This document shows positions 15,992 through 24,621 of a stretch of DNA of 43,586 bases, one piece after another. The notes beneath the pieces were generated by a model. It was not told where the DNA came from. It was given only the letters and a program-made list of their open reading frames with translations, and did not search any database. The position numbers and the translations under genes are program-made. The stretch's first letter is position 1; every line of letters starts with the position of its first letter. Origin of the DNA: DASZHJ01 sp035581425 (GTDB lineage Bacteria > Pseudomonadota > Alphaproteobacteria > ATCC43930 > CGMCC-115725); NCBI GenBank assembly GCA_035581425.1, contig DATJVP010000083.1, forward strand, positions 1 through 43,586. Direction: 5' to 3'.

Positions 15992-17951
15992 ACGGATTGG
16001 GCAGCGGGAAGCCACCGCCGCCGGATTTGCCGCTACCCGAGGAGCCGCCGCCGGACGAGCCCTGCCCGGGAACCAGGCTCTTCAGCGTATCGACGGCACC
16101 CGTCGCGCCGCCTTTCACAATCCCCGCGACGTCGGGAATGTAGCTGAGGTTGTCGAAGGGGCCCTGAACGATGATGGGGACGCCGAAGGCCACCACCTTG
16201 GGTGTTACCTTGTAGTCGACCCGGCGCTGCGGAAGGTCGATCGTACCCGCGCCCTCCGCCTTGAGGCCCGGCGAATCCAGCACGAGGTCGTTGTTGTGCA
16301 TGATGCCGTTCGTGATGGTGAAGGTCCCCGTCAGGTGCGAGAACTTGGTGTCGCCGCCGCCCGTGAGCGCATTTCCGACGGCGGAAGTCGCGCTGTTCAG
16401 CAGCTTCAGCAGATCCATGCCGCTGATCTGACCGTTCGCGACGTTCATCGAGCCCTTGCCGTTGAGGGCGGTGATAAGCGCGCGCTGGGAGGGTCCCTTT
16501 GAGGAGAGCGAGGCGCTGATCGTGCCGGTGCCGGAAAGCTTGTCGAGGCTGATCACATCGCTGAGGAGCGGCTCCATCTGAACGCCCGAGAGATTTGCGT
16601 TGAGCGTGATGGCGGGCACCGCGGCGCTCGCATCCAGAACTATGGTCGCTTTGCCGCTTCCCCGGTATGCCGCGAGGTCCGTGAGGTCGACGGTAAGGTG
16701 ACCGGCATCGAGGCGCGCGGTGATCGCGCTGCGGTCGACGGTGATCTTGTGGAACTTTACCGCGCTCGCGGTCAGCTTGAAATCGGCGTCCGCGAGCTTG
16801 AACCCGCTCACGTCGAATTGAGCATCGCTCCAGCCCGAGCTACCACCGGAAGAGCCGCCCCCACCTCCGCCGGTACTCCCCGCGGCGCCGCCACCCGTGG
16901 GCGGGAAATAGGGATTGAGGTCGAGCGAGGCTAGGTCGAGCGTACCCTTGATCTTGGGCCGCGCCCCTGCCGTGCTTACTTCGATCTCTCCCTTGCCCTT
17001 GATCGCGTCGAAAGTGAGCTGGGCGTCGCTGAATTTGATGTCCGACGCCGCGAGCGCGAGCTTTCCCACGATCTCGAAGGTGCCGAAGGTCTGCGTCTGA
17101 CCCGGGATCGGCGACCCGGCCCAAGCTGCGAGCTTCCGCAGCGAGGGCACTTTGAGATCGATGCTCCCGTTCGAGGTCCCCACCAGAGAGGCAGTGCCCT
17201 TGAAGCCGAAATTTACGAGGTCCGATTTGATCGTCGCCGTGGCCGGGGTTCCCTCGGCTGCCAGCAATCCGCTGCTACGGTCGGCGGCGAGCGTCAGCAA
17301 GACCGCGGCGTTGTTATAGCGAAGCGAGCCGTCGGCCTTGAGCGGCGCGTCGAGGCTCGGCAGAGAGACCGTCATGTCGATCTTGTCGACAGTCTTGTGC
17401 ACGCCGGAGCGCTGGTCGCTGTAGTTGACCGTCCCGTTCTCGAGGCGCACGTCACTGAGACGCAGCAGGCCGAGCGCGCCCGTCGCCGCACCTCCGCCAC
17501 TTGCGCGACTCGATGCGGGCTGCTGCTGCGGTGCCGCGCCAGCTCCGCCGGCCGGCGAAAAGTTCCAGTTTCCGTTGCCCTGCTTATCGACCTCAAGGTT
17601 GATGATTGGATCGACGAGAACGAAGCGGTCGATCACGATGGTCTTCGAGAGCAGTGGCAGCAGCTCCACCTTCAGCTCAAGCTTGCCGAGCGACGCCAAC
17701 GGTCTCGCGGCGGCCCCGGGCACGTTGGCGAGACTGACCTTGCTCGCGGAAATAAACGGACTCGGCAAAATGGACAAGCTCAAGGGCCCGTCGATGGTGA
17801 GGTCGCGACCGGTCGCGCTTTTCACCTGCGCGATGATCTCGCCCTTTACGGTGTCGATGGGAATGACCATCGGCAGGATCAAGGCTGCGCCGCCGACGAG
17901 CAACACGACGATCCCCACGACGATCCCGAGCCATTTCGCGAGCCTACGCAT
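15984..17951 (-). CDS. AsmA-family envelope protein
   Basis: Inner-membrane-anchored periplasmic protein of 655 residues, from a family implicated in outer-membrane assembly and lipid transport. A single N-terminal membrane segment (residues about 7-30) is followed by IPIDTVKGEIIAQVKSATG and the AsmA-type ISASKVSLANVPG repeat region. Long beta-rich repeats follow, and the AsmA-like C-terminal domain ends with a low-complexity Gly/Ser tail. A second Gly/Ser-rich linker sits near residues 355-375. There is a good AAGGAGG ribosome site. It is the last gene of the minus-strand run, 39 bases after mscL. Confidence 0.88.
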   Translation of the reverse strand: MRRLAKWLGIVVGIVVLLVGGAALILPMVIPIDTVKGEIIAQVKSATGRDLTIDGPLSLSILPSPFISASKVSLANVPGAAARPLASLGKLELKVELLPLLSKTIVIDRFVLVDPIINLEVDKQGNGNWNFSPAGGAGAAPQQQPASSRASGGGAATGALGLLRLSDVRLENGTVNYSDQRSGVHKTVDKIDMTVSLPSLDAPLKADGSLRYNNAAVLLTLAADRSSGLLAAEGTPATATIKSDLVNFGFKGTASLVGTSNGSIDLKVPSLRKLAAWAGSPIPGQTQTFGTFEIVGKLALAASDIKFSDAQLTFDAIKGKGEIEVSTAGARPKIKGTLDLASLDLNPYFPPTGGGAAGSTGGGGGGSSGGSSGWSDAQFDVSGFKLADADFKLTASAVKFHKITVDRSAITARLDAGHLTVDLTDLAAYRGSGKATIVLDASAAVPAITLNANLSGVQMEPLLSDVISLDKLSGTGTISASLSSKGPSQRALITALNGKGSMNVANGQISGMDLLKLLNSATSAVGNALTGGGDTKFSHLTGTFTITNGIMHNNDLVLDSPGLKAEGAGTIDLPQRRVDYKVTPKVVAFGVPIIVQGPFDNLSYIPDVAGIVKGGATGAVDTLKSLVPGQGSSGGGSSGSGKSGGGGFPLPNPFK

Positions 17952-17990
17952 GGGGTGCCTCCTTGGATCCCAGCCAGCGATTGCGCCGGC

Positions 17991-18404
17991 CTAGCTTCGC
18001 CCTTGTTTCAGAACGTCGCGGATTTCCGCGAGCAGCTCCTCCTGTCGAGAGGGCGCGGGCGGAGCGGCCGGCTGCGACTTATGGAGGCGATTCACCTGCT
18101 TCACCAAAACGAAAATTGCGAAGGCCACGATGATGAAGCGGATCACCGCGTTGATGAAGAGTCCGTAGTTCAAGGTGACGCCACCCGCAGCCTTTGCTGC
18201 CTCGACGGAGGGGTAGCCGCTGCCTTTGAGCGTGATGAAGAAGTTGGAGAAGTCGATCCCGCCGAGGAGCAGTCCCAAAGGCGGCATCAGGATGTCGTTC
18301 ACCAGAGAGTTGACGATGGCGGTAAAGGCCGCCCCGATGATCACGCCCACGGCGAGATCGACTACGTTACCGCGCGAAATGAATTCCTTGAATTCAGCGA
18401 GCAT
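17991..18404 (-). CDS. mscL: Large-conductance mechanosensitive channel
   Basis: Membrane-tension-gated channel that releases solutes on osmotic downshock. The 137-residue protein is full length: the N-terminal amphipathic helix with KEFISRGNVVDLAVGVIIGA (TM1 and pore), VNSLVNDILMPPLG, the periplasmic loop and TM2 (INAVIRFIIVAFAIFVLVKQ). The C-terminal helix (EELLAEIRDVLKQ) follows a Pro/Ala linker. ATG 18404 with a CGGAGGGG ribosome site is used instead of the 13-residue longer frame start at 18443. It sits 66 bases after the SDR gene. Confidence 0.96.
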   Translation of the reverse strand: MLAEFKEFISRGNVVDLAVGVIIGAAFTAIVNSLVNDILMPPLGLLLGGIDFSNFFITLKGSGYPSVEAAKAAGGVTLNYGLFINAVIRFIIVAFAIFVLVKQVNRLHKSQPAAPPAPSRQEELLAEIRDVLKQGRS

Positions 18405-18470
18405 CGTTCTTCCCCTCCGGAAAACGCTGCGATGACGCAGCAATTGAAATGGAGCGGTGCCTGCGAAAAG

Positions 18471-19232
18471 CTAGAGGCTCATCCCGCCATCGACGTGGAT
18501 GGATTGCCCCGTGACGTAAGCGCCCTCCGGTCCCAGCAGAAATGCCAGCATCGCCGCCACTTCATCCGGGCGGCCGAGGCGCCCCAGCGGCACGCGCTTG
18601 CGCGCGCGCTCGCGGCCGGCGTCGTCGAGCGCGGCTGAGGTTCCGCGCTCCTTTGCGATGTAGCCGGGGACGACGCAGTTGACGGTGACGCCCGTCGGCG
18701 CAAGCTGCGCCGCGAGCGCGCGCGCGAGACCCTCCATCCCGAGCTTCGCCGCCGAGGAGGCCGGAAATATCTCGCCGTCCAGACGGAAGACGTGGCCCAC
18801 GAAGGAGCTCACGGCAAGGATGCGCCCTCGCGTGCCCGCGGCGACGATGTGCGGCCGCGCGGCATCCGCAAGACGAAAGAAGCCCGTGAGGATCGCATCG
18901 AGGGAGCGCTGGAATTGTGCCTCGTCGAGCTCTCCAAGAAGGCGGCGGTCGGCGAAGCCCGCATTGGCGACGAGCGCGTCAAGCCCGCCGAAAGCGCCGA
19001 CCGCGGCCTCGACGAGGCGCCGCCCGGTCTCGGGCGATCCGAGGTCGCCGAGCTCGATTGCCGTGTGCGCGCCCTTTGCTCGGCATTCGGCAGCCACCGC
19101 CTCGAGCTCGGAGCGGCGCTCGCGCGTGTGCATGAGGATTCGCACCTCCGGCGCGGCGATACGGCGGCAGAGTGCGGCACCGATGCCGCTCGCCGCGCCC
19201 GTCACCAGGACCCGCAGCGGGGCGAGGCTCAT
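18471..19232 (-). CDS. Short-chain dehydrogenase/reductase with altered active site
   Basis: FabG-like SDR of 253 residues. The NAD(P) motif TGAASGIG (11-18), NAG (90-92) and the catalytic serine (SSFVGH, Ser143) are normal, as is the C-terminal VTGQSIHVDGGM. The YxxxK pair expected 13 residues after the serine is replaced: the sequence is IFPASSAAKLG, giving Phe156 and Ser160 in place of Tyr and Lys. The DNA reads TTT CCG GCC TCC TCG, unambiguous in this frame. It may be inactive, use Lys163, or have a different chemistry. The start overlaps the racemase stop as ATGA, so it belongs to the liv/racemase operon. Confidence 0.87.
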   Translation of the reverse strand: MSLAPLRVLVTGAASGIGAALCRRIAAPEVRILMHTRERRSELEAVAAECRAKGAHTAIELGDLGSPETGRRLVEAAVGAFGGLDALVANAGFADRRLLGELDEAQFQRSLDAILTGFFRLADAARPHIVAAGTRGRILAVSSFVGHVFRLDGEIFPASSAAKLGMEGLARALAAQLAPTGVTVNCVVPGYIAKERGTSAALDDAGRERARKRVPLGRLGRPDEVAAMLAFLLGPEGAYVTGQSIHVDGGMSL

Positions 19233-19990
19233 CGCTCGCGCCAGTCCCGCGGGGCGCTCGCGGGATGTCCGAAGTCGCGCGGCCTGAGCCCCGCTTGGAA
19301 CCAGGTGACGAAGCTCACGATGTCGAAGACGGGAATCCGCAGGTGCTGGCGAAGCGCTCGCGCATAGGGTGCCATGTTCGTGCATTCCAGGACCACCGCG
19401 CCGAGATCCGGGTTTGCGCGCTGGAGGACCTCGCCCGCCTCCAGGATGTCGCGCTCGGCCGCAGCCACGTCGAGCTCGGGCGCGTCGCCGAGAATGGCGC
19501 GCGAGAACTCGCGCCCGCCATCCGTGCCGACGATCGGCGTCGCGGGATCGACTCCCGCGGCGCGGAGATGCGCGGGTGTGAGCGAAGCCGCACTGATGGT
19601 AATGATGCCGACCCGCCGTCCCGGCGGCAGCAGCGCCGTCACGAACGGCACCTGCATCAGGCTCGAGGTCGCGACGGGAACGCCGGTCTCGCGTGCGATC
19701 TCCGCCTGGAAAAGCGAGAGAAAGCCGCAGGTCGTGGTGATCCCCTCCGCGCCCAGCGTTACCAGCTCTTTCGCGGCGGCGACGAAGTCCGGCAGCAGGC
19801 CTTCCGCGCGCGACTTCACCACGCGCTCCGGCGAGGCGCCTTTGACGACCTTGTAAAGCACCGGGAACGGCCAAGTGGCGGCGTTCCCCATGTCGCCGGG
19901 GATGCGCGGGAAGCGCGCTTCCAACATGAGGATGCCGACGGTGGCGCCATAGAGCGCCTTGCCGCCATGGGCGATGCGCGGAGCGGTCAT
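19229..19990 (-). CDS. Aspartate/glutamate (hydantoin)-type racemase family protein
   Basis: Cofactor-independent racemase/isomerase superfamily protein, 253 residues. Both catalytic cysteine positions are present: Cys88 in EGITTTCGFLSLF and Cys203 in VVLECTNMAPYA. Members interconvert amino-acid enantiomers or act on hydantoins, maleate or arylmalonates, and the substrate cannot be read here. A strong AGGAGG site precedes ATG 19990. It lies between an FAD amino-acid oxidase and an SDR downstream of a Liv importer, which favours an imported amino-acid-like substrate. Confidence 0.85.
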   Translation of the reverse strand: MTAPRIAHGGKALYGATVGILMLEARFPRIPGDMGNAATWPFPVLYKVVKGASPERVVKSRAEGLLPDFVAAAKELVTLGAEGITTTCGFLSLFQAEIARETGVPVATSSLMQVPFVTALLPPGRRVGIITISAASLTPAHLRAAGVDPATPIVGTDGGREFSRAILGDAPELDVAAAERDILEAGEVLQRANPDLGAVVLECTNMAPYARALRQHLRIPVFDIVSFVTWFQAGLRPRDFGHPASAPRDWRER

Positions 19991-20001
19991 GCGCGGGCCT
20001 C

Positions 20002-21255
20002 CTATGCGAAGCGCTGCGGGCGGAACGGCGTCACGTCGATCGAGGGCGCACGGCCCGCGACGAGATCGGCAACCAGCTTTCCCGTCATCGGCGACGCCGC
20101 CATCCCGACATGGCCGTGGCCGAAAGCGTAGATCACATCGGGCGTGCGCGTGGCGGTGCCGAGACAAGGGAGCGAATCCGGCATGCTTGGCCGATGTCCC
20201 ATCCATTGCGAGAGCCGCTCCTCGGGGTAATCGGCCGCGAGGCCCGGCAAGAGCTTCCTGCCCTGCTCCAGCAGCATGCGCGCACGGCGCCAATCCGGCG
20301 GCGCCTTCAGGCCCGCGAGCTCGACCGTGCCCGCGAAGCGCAGGCCCGTCTCCATCGGCGTCGCCACGAACTTGCCATCGGCATCTGCGACGGGAAGGCG
20401 CGGCATAGCCTCGGGGTCGCGGATCATCAGGTGATAGCCGCGCTCGGTCTCGAGCGGCAGCTTGTCGCCGAGCATCGCCGCGAGCGATCGGGACCACGCG
20501 CCAGCAGCAACCACCGCAGCATCGCAGGGAAGCTCGCCCTTCTCCGTGCGGATCGCCTTGAGGCGGTTATGCTCGAGCGTGAAGCCCAGCGCCCGCGTGC
20601 GATGGAGCTCCGCGCCGTTTCGCTGCAATGCGCCGAGGAGCCCCAGCACCATGCGGTGAGGATTGCCGAGATGCCCGTTCTCCTCGACGAGGACGGCGCG
20701 CTGGAACTCGCGCGAGACCGTGGGTTCGAGTTGGCGCAGCTCATCCGCGCTGAGCTCGGTCGCGACGACGCCGTTGTCGCGGCGGAGCCTCCAGGCGGCC
20801 TGGTCCTTGGCGAGACTCTCCTGCGAGCGATAGACCCAGAGATGACCCGCGCGATGGATGAGGTCCGCAACGCCGGCATCCTTTGCCAGCGGCGTGAGTG
20901 TCTCCACGGTAGGCCCGAGCAGGCCGCGGAGCGCGCGCGCTTGCGCCGCCACGCGCTCCGTTGAGCCCGCGCGCAGGAAGCGGACGAGCCAGGGTGCAAG
21001 CCACGGGAGGTATTGCCAGCGGACCGAGAGCGGACCCAGCGGGTCCGAGAGCCAGCGCGGAACGTTGCGGATGATGCCGGGCATCGACATCGGCACGACC
21101 GAGGAGCCGTTGAGACAGCCGGCGTTGCCGAAGGAGGCGCCCTCGCCGGGCTCGCCGCGCTCCACGATGAAGACGCGATGCCCGTCGCGCTGTAGAAAGC
21201 TCGCGGCGACGACTCCCACCATGCCCGCGCCGATGACGCCTACCGTCTTGCCCAT
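20002..21255 (-). CDS. FAD-dependent D-amino-acid dehydrogenase (DadA-like)
   Basis: DAO-family flavoprotein of 417 residues. The N-terminal FAD motif VGVIGAGMVGVVAASFL (5-21), ERGEPGEGASFGNAG typical of DadA, and a C-terminal YAFGHGHVGMAASPMTGKL are all present. DadA-type enzymes oxidatively deaminate D-amino acids and pass electrons to the membrane quinone pool. It starts inside the livM 3' end (16-base overlap) and is followed after 11 bases by the racemase gene. Racemase plus D-amino-acid dehydrogenase is a classic catabolic pair. Confidence 0.9.
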   Translation of the reverse strand: MGKTVGVIGAGMVGVVAASFLQRDGHRVFIVERGEPGEGASFGNAGCLNGSSVVPMSMPGIIRNVPRWLSDPLGPLSVRWQYLPWLAPWLVRFLRAGSTERVAAQARALRGLLGPTVETLTPLAKDAGVADLIHRAGHLWVYRSQESLAKDQAAWRLRRDNGVVATELSADELRQLEPTVSREFQRAVLVEENGHLGNPHRMVLGLLGALQRNGAELHRTRALGFTLEHNRLKAIRTEKGELPCDAAVVAAGAWSRSLAAMLGDKLPLETERGYHLMIRDPEAMPRLPVADADGKFVATPMETGLRFAGTVELAGLKAPPDWRRARMLLEQGRKLLPGLAADYPEERLSQWMGHRPSMPDSLPCLGTATRTPDVIYAFGHGHVGMAASPMTGKLVADLVAGRAPSIDVTPFRPQRFA

Positions 21256-22211
21256 CGCCCCTCTCCGAGCATGCGGAGTTTTTGATAGGCCTCGGCGAGA
21301 AGCGCCGCAAGCCCACCCATGTAGCTGCGCATCAGCGCAATCACCAGGAGTGCGAACACCACCATGTCCCACTCGCCGTATTTCTGCAGGAAAGTGAGCG
21401 TGAAATGTATTGGCGCCGCCGCGATGAGCGGTCCCGCGAAGGAGCCGAGCCCGCCCACCACGACCATGATGATGAGCGTCGCCATGACGCTGAAATCCGC
21501 ACGCTGCGGACTCAAGACGACGTCGTAATGCGCGTAGAAAGCCCCCGCGAGGCCGGCGATTGCGCTGGTGAGCGTGAAGACCAGTACCTTGACGCGCGTG
21601 GTGTCGACGCCGAGCGTCTCGGCCCTGAGCTCGTCGTCCCTGATCGCGCGCATGAAGTATCCGATGGGCGAGCGCACCAGGAGGTACATGCCGAGGATCG
21701 TCACCGCGGCGAGAGCAAGGAACGTGTAGTAATAGGGCGTAGGCCATAGATGTCCGTAGAGCGAGGGGACCGAGAGGCCAAGCTCGCCGCGGGTGATCGG
21801 ATAGGCAGCGGTCAGGAGGATGTGGAACGTCTCGGCGAAGGCCCAGGTCGCGATCGCGAGATAGATCGCGCGCATGCGCAGCACGATCCTCCCGAGCAGG
21901 TATCCGAGTGCCGCCGAGAGCAGCATACCCGCGGGAATGCTGAGCCAGAGCGGCGTCTCGAAATAGCGGATCAGCAGACCGGTCGTGTAGCCGCCGATGG
22001 CGGCGAAGCTCTGATGCGCGAGCGAGAACTGCCCGGTCATGCCCGCGAGGAGATTCCAGCTCGCGGCGAGGATCGTGTAGTAGAGGCATTGCACGAGCAC
22101 GTGTACCATGTAATCGCGCGCGAAGAGCGGGACCAGGGCCAGAATCAACAGCAGCGGAACCGCAACCTCTGCGAGGCGGCGCCAGCGGACGAAGGCGAAG
22201 GCGCGGGTCAT
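21240..22211 (-). CDS. livM: Branched-chain amino-acid-type ABC permease LivM
   Basis: Inner-membrane permease of 323 residues with about eight to nine hydrophobic segments. Family motifs are SWNLLAGMTGQFSLAHQSF, LAIATWAFAETF, FMRAIRDDELRAETLGVD and VVGGLGSFAGPLIAA. ATG 22211 is chosen because it overlaps the livF stop as ATGA. Four residues upstream in the open frame are not needed. It pairs with LivH (23668-24561). Confidence 0.93.
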   Translation of the reverse strand: MTRAFAFVRWRRLAEVAVPLLLILALVPLFARDYMVHVLVQCLYYTILAASWNLLAGMTGQFSLAHQSFAAIGGYTTGLLIRYFETPLWLSIPAGMLLSAALGYLLGRIVLRMRAIYLAIATWAFAETFHILLTAAYPITRGELGLSVPSLYGHLWPTPYYYTFLALAAVTILGMYLLVRSPIGYFMRAIRDDELRAETLGVDTTRVKVLVFTLTSAIAGLAGAFYAHYDVVLSPQRADFSVMATLIIMVVVGGLGSFAGPLIAAAPIHFTLTFLQKYGEWDMVVFALLVIALMRSYMGGLAALLAEAYQKLRMLGEGRWARR

Positions 22212-22936
22212 CCCAGGAGGCACTCCTGGATCAGCGCCTCGATACGCGCGGCCCCGAACTCCCGGGCGGGGCCCGCGGCCTTGATGCGGCCGAGATTGAC
22301 GAGATAGAGGTGATCGGCGTGCGGCACTGCCTCCTCGATGTTCTGATCGACGAGGAGGATGGTGGTGCCGATGCTCTTTCGCGCGGTCAGCAGCAGTTCG
22401 TAAACCTGCGCCACGAGGTTGGGCGCCAGTCCGGCTGTTGGCTCATCCACCAGCATGAGCGCTGGCTCCGTCATCATCTCCCGCGCAACCGAGAGCATCC
22501 GCCCCTGCCCGCCGCTGAGCGCGCCCGCACGCGTCCGCCGGCGCTCCGCCAGCACCGGGAATATCTCGTAGACCCGCGCGATCTGTCGCGCGAGCCGCGC
22601 TCGGTCGCGGCGGAAGACCCAGCCGCCCATGCGCAGGTTCTCCTCCACCGTGAGGTGCGGAAAGGTGTTGATTTCCTGCGGCACATAGCTGATGCCGCGC
22701 GTCTTGATCTCCGAAGGCTCCAGCGACTGGATCGCCTCGCCGCGGAAGCGAATCGCGCCCGCATGCGGCTTGAGGAAGCCGAAGATCGCGCGGAGCAGCG
22801 TCGACTTCCCCGCACCATTGGGGCCGATCACGAGCGTCAGGCTCTGCTCCGGCACCGTCAGCGAGAGATCCTGCAGGATGTCGATGCCGCTCTGATAGGC
22901 GGCGCGGATTTCCTCGACAGCGAGGATGTCGCTCAC
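22208..22936 (-). CDS. livF: ABC transporter ATPase LivF
   Basis: Cytoplasmic ATPase of the HAAT (Liv) importer, 242 residues. Walker A GPNGAGKST, the LivF-type YVPQEINTFPHLTVEENLRM, signature LSGGQGRMLSVAREMM, Walker B LMLVDEPTAGL and the H-loop position as VDQNI, typical of LivF. The start is GTG 22936, overlapping the livG stop as GTGA. The frame stays open upstream to 23401 but that part is the shadow of livG. Confidence 0.93.
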   Translation of the reverse strand: MSDILAVEEIRAAYQSGIDILQDLSLTVPEQSLTLVIGPNGAGKSTLLRAIFGFLKPHAGAIRFRGEAIQSLEPSEIKTRGISYVPQEINTFPHLTVEENLRMGGWVFRRDRARLARQIARVYEIFPVLAERRRTRAGALSGGQGRMLSVAREMMTEPALMLVDEPTAGLAPNLVAQVYELLLTARKSIGTTILLVDQNIEEAVPHADHLYLVNLGRIKAAGPAREFGAARIEALIQECLLG

Positions 22937-23661
22937 GTCCAGGCCTTGCCGAGATAGGCCGCCACCACCTCGCGCTTGGCCGCGACTTCGTCGAGGGTGC
23001 CTTCCGTCACCACGCGACCCTCGATCAGCACCGTTATCTTGTGGCAGAGCTTTCGCATCACCGCCATCTCGTGGCTGACGATCACGAAGGTGATGCCGCG
23101 GCTCCGGTTCGCGGCGAGAATCAGCTCGACGATCGCGTCCTTGATGACGGGGTTGATGCCCGCGAAAGGCTCGTCGAGGACATAGCAGCGCAGCGCCGGG
23201 GCCATGAATCCCGCGGCCACTTGCAGGAGCGCACGCTGGCCGCCAGACAGCCGCTTCGCGGGCTCGTCCGCGAGACGGTCGAGCGTCGTGAGCCTCAGGA
23301 ACTCCTCCGCCTGGCGTTGTCCCAATCCGACCTCGCCGCTCCCGGTGAGATAGGGCAGCAGCAAGTTCTCGCGCACGCTCAGGTTCCCGAAGATGCGGCA
23401 AACCTGAAAGGTGCGCAGCAACCCACGCGCGGCGATCTCGTGCGGAGCGAGACCGAGGAGGCTTTGCCCTCGCATTTGGATTTCGCCGGAGCTCGGGGGG
23501 TAGATGCCCGTGATGAGATTGGCGAGCGTGGTCTTGCCGGCGCCGTTGGGCCCGATGAGACCGCGGATCTCGCCCTCGGGCACGGAAAGATTGACGGCAT
23601 CGTTGGCGAGCAGACCGCCGAAGCGTTTACTGAGATCGGTGGTCTCCAGGAGTGCTGCCAT
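22933..23661 (-). CDS. livG: ABC transporter ATPase LivG
   Basis: Second ATPase of the importer, 242 residues. Walker A GPNGAGKTTLANLITG, the Q-loop LLRTFQVCRIFGNLSVRENL, signature RLSGGQRALLQVAAG, Walker B RCYVLDEPFAGINP and the H-loop VIVSHEMAVM. The signature is followed by ALLQ rather than the usual KLLE. It follows livH by 6 bases and is coupled to livF. Confidence 0.93.
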   Translation of the reverse strand: MAALLETTDLSKRFGGLLANDAVNLSVPEGEIRGLIGPNGAGKTTLANLITGIYPPSSGEIQMRGQSLLGLAPHEIAARGLLRTFQVCRIFGNLSVRENLLLPYLTGSGEVGLGQRQAEEFLRLTTLDRLADEPAKRLSGGQRALLQVAAGFMAPALRCYVLDEPFAGINPVIKDAIVELILAANRSRGITFVIVSHEMAVMRKLCHKITVLIEGRVVTEGTLDEVAAKREVVAAYLGKAWT

Positions 23662-23667
23662 GCTGCT

Positions 23668-24561
23668 TCAGGCCTGCCGCACGCGCTCGCCGAAGAGGCC
23701 CGTGGGCTTGATCAGCAGCACCGCCAGCACCAGGAGAAAGCCGTAGACGTTCTGGTAGGGCGAGGCGATGAAGGCCGCCCCCAGCGATTCCACGACGCCC
23801 AGCATCACCCCAGCGATGAGCGCGCCTGGAATCGAGCCCAGACCGCCGATCACGATGATCTCGAAGCCCTTGACGGTCGTGACGACGCCGTTGGTGGGAT
23901 AGACCTGGAATTCCGGCGCGAGCAGCGCACCCGCGAGACCAGCGAGACCCACGCCGACGCCGAAGGCGATCTGGTCGAGGCGGAGAATGTCGACACCTGA
24001 CGTCTGCGCGCCGACACGGCTCTGCGCCGCCGCGCGGAGCGCCAGTCCCCACCAGGTTCTCTTCAGGAGAACGTAAAAGAGCGCAAGCGCCGCAAGCGTG
24101 CACAGGAAGGCCGCAAAGCGCGCGCCCGTCACCGGAAGCGGCCCAAGCATCACCACGCCCAGGTTCGAGCCCGGCGTGAACTGATTGGGCCCCGCGATCC
24201 CCGTCGCGAGGTTCCGCAGCAGCAGCAAGAGCGCGATCGTCACGACGGTCGCATACTCGTCCTTGCGCTCGAGCGCCTGCCGGAACATCGGCTTGATCAA
24301 GATTGGCTCGAGCGCGGCCCCGATCAGGAACACGCTCAGCGCCGAAAGCGGGACCGCGATCCACCAGAGATCCCGCCCCAGTAGGAAGACGACCAGCAGG
24401 TATTGGGCGAAGCTACCGATCATGTAGAACTCGCCCATCGCCCAGTTGATCATCTTGACGATGCTGTAGATGAAGGTGATGCCCAGCGCCATGAGCGCGT
24501 AGAGCACGCCGATCATCACGCCCGCAATCAGGGTCTGGACGAGGAGCTCAGTCGAGAACAT
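23668..24561 (-). CDS. livH: Branched-chain amino-acid-type ABC permease LivH
   Basis: Inner-membrane permease, 297 residues, about eight membrane segments. Family features are LIAGVMIGVLYALMALGITF at the N-terminus, ALRAAAQSRVGAQTSGVD, and IVIGGLGSIPGALIAGVMLG. It follows the binding-protein gene after a 60-base gap that holds a hairpin (24577-24609). Confidence 0.93.
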   Translation of the reverse strand: MFSTELLVQTLIAGVMIGVLYALMALGITFIYSIVKMINWAMGEFYMIGSFAQYLLVVFLLGRDLWWIAVPLSALSVFLIGAALEPILIKPMFRQALERKDEYATVVTIALLLLLRNLATGIAGPNQFTPGSNLGVVMLGPLPVTGARFAAFLCTLAALALFYVLLKRTWWGLALRAAAQSRVGAQTSGVDILRLDQIAFGVGVGLAGLAGALLAPEFQVYPTNGVVTTVKGFEIIVIGGLGSIPGALIAGVMLGVVESLGAAFIASPYQNVYGFLLVLAVLLIKPTGLFGERVRQA

Positions 24562-24576
24562 GCGGCCTCTGCGGCA

Positions 24577-24609
24577 CCCTCACCCACCTCCTCCCGCCGA
24601 GGGTGAGGG
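24577..24609 (-). repeat. Hairpin between liv binding-protein gene and livH
   Basis: CCCTCACCC (24577-24585) and GGGTGAGGG (24601-24609) are perfect 9-base arms around a 15-base loop. They fill the gap between the binding-protein stop and livH. No T-run follows. The position fits an element that protects the upstream message or trims read-through, so the binding protein is made in excess of the membrane parts. Arm sequence is shared with the dxr-hpnA hairpin (6214-6252). Confidence 0.55.
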
Positions 24610-24621
24610 AGCCATGGCCCG

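Noticed and set aside
16840..16900. Short GGT/GGC-rich repeat tract in the AsmA-family gene
   Set aside because: It is simply the coding sequence of a Gly/Ser linker, not a separate repeat element.
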